Positions 4,951 through 6,232 of a DNA stretch of 6,232 bases are shown here, in pieces. Position numbers and translations under genes: made by a program. Every line of letters starts with the position of its first letter. Within the stretch, counting starts at the first letter, position 1. The notes beneath the pieces were generated by a model that worked only from the letters and a program-made list of their open reading frames with translations, was not told the DNA's origin and did no database searches. Origin of the DNA: Candidatus Adiutrix sp. (GTDB taxonomy: Bacteria; Desulfobacterota; Desulfarculia; Adiutricales; Adiutricaceae); assembly GCA_031285975.1 (NCBI GenBank), contig JAITVE010000026.1:1-6232 (forward strand), written 5' to 3'.

Positions 4951-4980
4951 CGCCAATACCGGCTTATGCCGGTATTGGCG
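4951..4980. terminator. 13-bp perfect hairpin at the end of the Fe-S unit
   Basis: Positions 4951-4963 pair perfectly with 4968-4980 around a TTAT loop, 8 nt after the zinc-ribbon stop codon. No T run follows, so it may be a U-tract-less terminator or an mRNA-stabilising stem. It overlaps the stop codon of the minus-strand remnant. Confidence 0.55.
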
Positions 4981-5119
4981 CGTGAATGGGACGCGGCGCG
5001 TTTTCGCGGGTCACGAGGTTTGAGGGGATGATTTCCTCGGCTTTGAAGCTTTGGCCGTCCACCATGTGTTTGATGGCCATGCTGACGCCTTCGTAGACCA
5101 TGCGGGGCGGGTATCCGCT
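4964..5119 (-). pseudogene. C-terminal remnant of a periplasmic sugar-binding-type protein
   Basis: An open stretch of 51 codons without a proper start, read as SGYPPRMVYEGVSMAIKHMV, then DGQSFKAEEIIPSNLVTREN and a short Pro-rich end. The GYPPRMVYEGV...A...DG...EEIIPSNLVTREN pattern is that of the C-terminal end of ribose/LacI-type periplasmic binding proteins of ABC transporters. These close with an EGVxMA helix, a loop and a P(S/T)xLVTxEN strand. The frame is closed by TGA at 5120-5122 and again just upstream. The preceding sequence shows no homology, so about 250 N-terminal residues are missing. The resemblance is by eye from a short piece; a chance match is possible but unlikely given the ordered motif. 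Confidence 0.55.
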
Positions 5120-5156
5120 TCATCCTCAGCCAGGGTCAGTATAGCACAATCCCCAT

Positions 5157-5189
5157 AAAAAAAGCCACCCGCCCGGATGGCCTTTTTTT
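5157..5189. terminator. Bidirectional intrinsic terminator
   Basis: Seven A (5157-5163) and seven T (5183-5189) flank a GC-rich core in which GCCA (5164-5167) pairs with TGGC (5178-5181). Each strand thus sees a stem followed by a seven-T run. It lies about 20 nt after the stop codon of the minus-strand HbpS-like gene and blocks read-through from either side. Confidence 0.75.
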
Positions 5190-5208
5190 CATGCGAAAGC
5201 GCCAAAAC

Positions 5209-5721
5209 TTACTTGAAAGCTTTCAGCACCGCTTCGGCCCCGGCCTTGGCCACGGCCACATCGTTGGCCACGGAACTGCCGGAGGCGCCGATAGCGCCGA
5301 TGATGGTGCCGTCTTTGTCTTTAATGAGTTCGCCGCCGCCGAAGATGACCATGCCGCCGTTGGTCACTTCAATGCCATACAGTTCCGCGCCCGGCTGGTT
5401 GGAGGCCTCGGCCAGTGTGGTGGTGGGCATGTTCAGGGAACGGGCGGTGTAGGCTTTCTTAATGGCCAGGTCGATGCTGGCCAAAAAGGAGCCGTCCATG
5501 CGGTGGAAGGCCTTCAGGTTGCCGCCCGCGTCCACGACGGCGATGTTCATCAGGGTGCCCTGTTCCTGGGCTTTTTTGATGGCCGCGTCAATGGCCACAT
5601 CGGCCAGTTCGGAGGTCATGTCGCCGGGCAGCATCAGCCCTTTGGCCCCGGGGGCCTGGGCCAGCGCCAGGGGAGCGGAGAACAGGCACAGGGCCAAAAC
5701 GAGCGAGAAAACAGTTTTCAT
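5209..5721 (-). CDS. Exported HbpS/GlcG-family (DUF336) protein
   Basis: A 170-residue protein with a clear Sec signal peptide: basic MK, hydrophobic core TVFSLVLALCLFSAPLA, and a likely cut after ALA (residue 21). The mature part is one HbpS/GlcG (PF03928) domain of normal length: AVVDAGGNLKAFHRMDGS (61-78), AIKKAYTARS (86-95), VTNGGMVIFGGGELI (119-133), and a C-terminal GTIIGAIGASGSSVANDVAVAKAGAEA. Known members bind haem (HbpS of Streptomyces) or are of unknown function near glycolate and propanediol genes; the ligand here is not known. Location is probably the periplasm. ATG 5721 is chosen for its AGGAG 8 nt upstream and because the signal peptide begins there. It is a single-gene unit with a promoter at 5893-5922. 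Repeat copy 2 lies in its leader, 28 nt upstream of the ATG. Confidence 0.92.
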   Translation of the reverse strand: MKTVFSLVLALCLFSAPLALAQAPGAKGLMLPGDMTSELADVAIDAAIKKAQEQGTLMNIAVVDAGGNLKAFHRMDGSFLASIDLAIKKAYTARSLNMPTTTLAEASNQPGAELYGIEVTNGGMVIFGGGELIKDKDGTIIGAIGASGSSVANDVAVAKAGAEAVLKAFK

Positions 5722-5748
5722 GGCAAAAACTCCTGTATGTTTGCGCAT

Positions 5749-5855
5749 TTAGAGCGCTTTTCTATTGCAAGGCAGCCTGCATGAAATGAAAAGCGCCCGG
5801 ATGTTTACGTATTTTGCAATTTACTAAAGGCAGGTAAATTGCAAAATGCTCTAGT
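5749..5855 (+). repeat. 107-bp structured repeat, copy 2 (MITE/REP-like)
   Basis: Same length and orientation as the copy at 413-519. The stems are 5754-5762/5788-5796 and 5811-5824/5834-5847, with terminal TAGAGC (5750-5755) and GCTCTA (5848-5853). The 11 differences from copy 1 lie in the first loop (9, within 5767-5783), the linker (5807) and the second loop (5832); none is in a stem. It sits between the predicted promoter and the ribosome binding site of the HbpS-like gene, so it would be transcribed as part of that mRNA. Confidence 0.85.
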
Positions 5856-5892
5856 GGATAGCGAGCCACATTATATGGCTTCTTTCAATGCA

Positions 5893-5922
5893 ATAATACG
5901 CCCTTCATGGTTTTCTTGTCAA
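5893..5922 (-). promoter_or_regulatory. sigma70-type promoter of the HbpS-like gene
   Basis: On the minus strand TTGACA (5917-5922) and TATTAT (5893-5898) are 18 bp apart, with a predicted start near 5886 and a leader of about 165 nt that contains repeat copy 2. A second TATAAT lies at 5870-5875 but lacks a fitting -35 box. Confidence 0.7.
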
Positions 5923-5942
5923 GCAGACCCGCAGACATGAAT

Positions 5943-5957
5943 TTCTCATAATGAGAA
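5943..5957. promoter_or_regulatory. 15-bp perfect palindrome upstream of the HbpS-like promoter
   Basis: TTCTCAT-A-ATGAGAA is a 7-1-7 inverted repeat, the geometry of Fur-family operators, and the sequence ATAATGAGAAT partly resembles a Fur box. Its centre lies about 64 bp upstream of the predicted start, upstream of the -35 box. A haem/iron link with the downstream gene makes Fur plausible, but the position does not suit simple repression. Confidence 0.4.
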
Positions 5958-6232
5958 TGCCGCATATGCAGTGTTGGCAAGGATTTTCTGCTTCCGCAGG
6001 AACGGCGGTTGGTAGGGAGACGTAGCCGGAGGCGGGCGGACACCAAGAGAAAGAGGTGTATGGGCGCTGACGCGGAAATTGCGGCGGGGTGAGGTTCGGG
6101 ACATTTTTACTCAATTTTCAAAAACAGGGGCGGCGCAATATTATGGGTTTAGGGGATTGCCCTTGGCTTTATCAATAAAATTAGGGCATTAAGTCGGTCA
6201 TTTTTTCTTAGTCAATGCCGTTTTTTTCCTTG
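5958..6232. other. Gene-poor right end of the window
   Basis: No credible gene is seen. A minus-strand frame (5905-6114) has Pro/Arg-rich, cysteine-poor content with no family resemblance and no good ribosome site. From about 6100 the DNA turns AT-rich, as in a promoter region for a gene beyond the right edge. An imperfect stem TGCCCT/AGGGCA (about 6158-6190) followed at a distance by TTTTTT is too weak to call a terminator. Confidence 0.5.

Noticed and set aside
5905..6114. 69-codon minus-strand frame at the right end
   Set aside because: No recognisable domain or ribosome site, and it overlaps the promoter of the HbpS-like gene.

Overview
The window looks like chromosomal DNA from a sulfate-reducer-type deltaproteobacterium, most likely the Desulfovibrionaceae (Desulfovibrio, Bilophila and relatives). 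The pointers are GC-rich coding DNA with AT-rich promoters, a tpiA/secG neighbourhood, a YceD-rpmF pair leading into an SDR (FabG-like) gene, several small iron-sulfur proteins, and a CDGLGAC-type ferredoxin. This placement is inference from protein resemblance. No rRNA, tRNA, CRISPR array or transposase gene was found.

Layout, left to right. Positions 1-1256 hold a minus-strand operon read right to left: a YceD/DUF177 protein, ribosomal protein L32 (rpmF), a small 2[4Fe-4S] ferredoxin, and a short-chain reductase resembling FabG that runs off the left edge. It has a good sigma70-type promoter (TTGACT-16-TAAAAT). Next on the same strand are secG (extended -10 promoter), a stand-alone flagellar rod-type protein (own TTGACA-18-TACAAT promoter, own terminator), and tpiA (TTGTCA-17-TATATT promoter and a leader of about 240 nt). 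Around 3.7 kb transcription diverges. On the plus strand, a perfect FNR-type palindrome sits exactly 41.5 bp before the predicted start of a two-gene unit. That unit encodes a 257-aa iron-sulfur protein and an 88-aa cysteine-rich zinc-ribbon protein. It ends at a 13-bp hairpin overlapping the remnant of a periplasmic sugar-binding-protein gene. A terminator with a T run on both strands follows, then a minus-strand exported HbpS/GlcG-family protein. The last 380 bases are mostly non-coding and carry that gene's promoter and a 15-bp palindrome.

The most unusual item is a 107-bp repeat present twice (413-519 and 5749-5855), same orientation, same length, about 90% identical. It folds into two stem-loops, and all 11 differences fall in loops or linkers, none in a stem. 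It has imperfect terminal inverted repeats bounded by TA, like a MITE. Both copies lie immediately 5' of a minus-strand gene. Copy 1 supplies the rpmF stop codon and abuts a ferredoxin gene that has no in-frame ATG near its start. Copy 2 lies in the predicted leader of the HbpS-like gene, between promoter and ribosome binding site.

Functionally the window mixes housekeeping genes (lipid/ribosome operon, protein export, glycolysis) with an oxygen- or redox-regulated iron-sulfur unit and a putative haem/small-molecule-binding exported protein.
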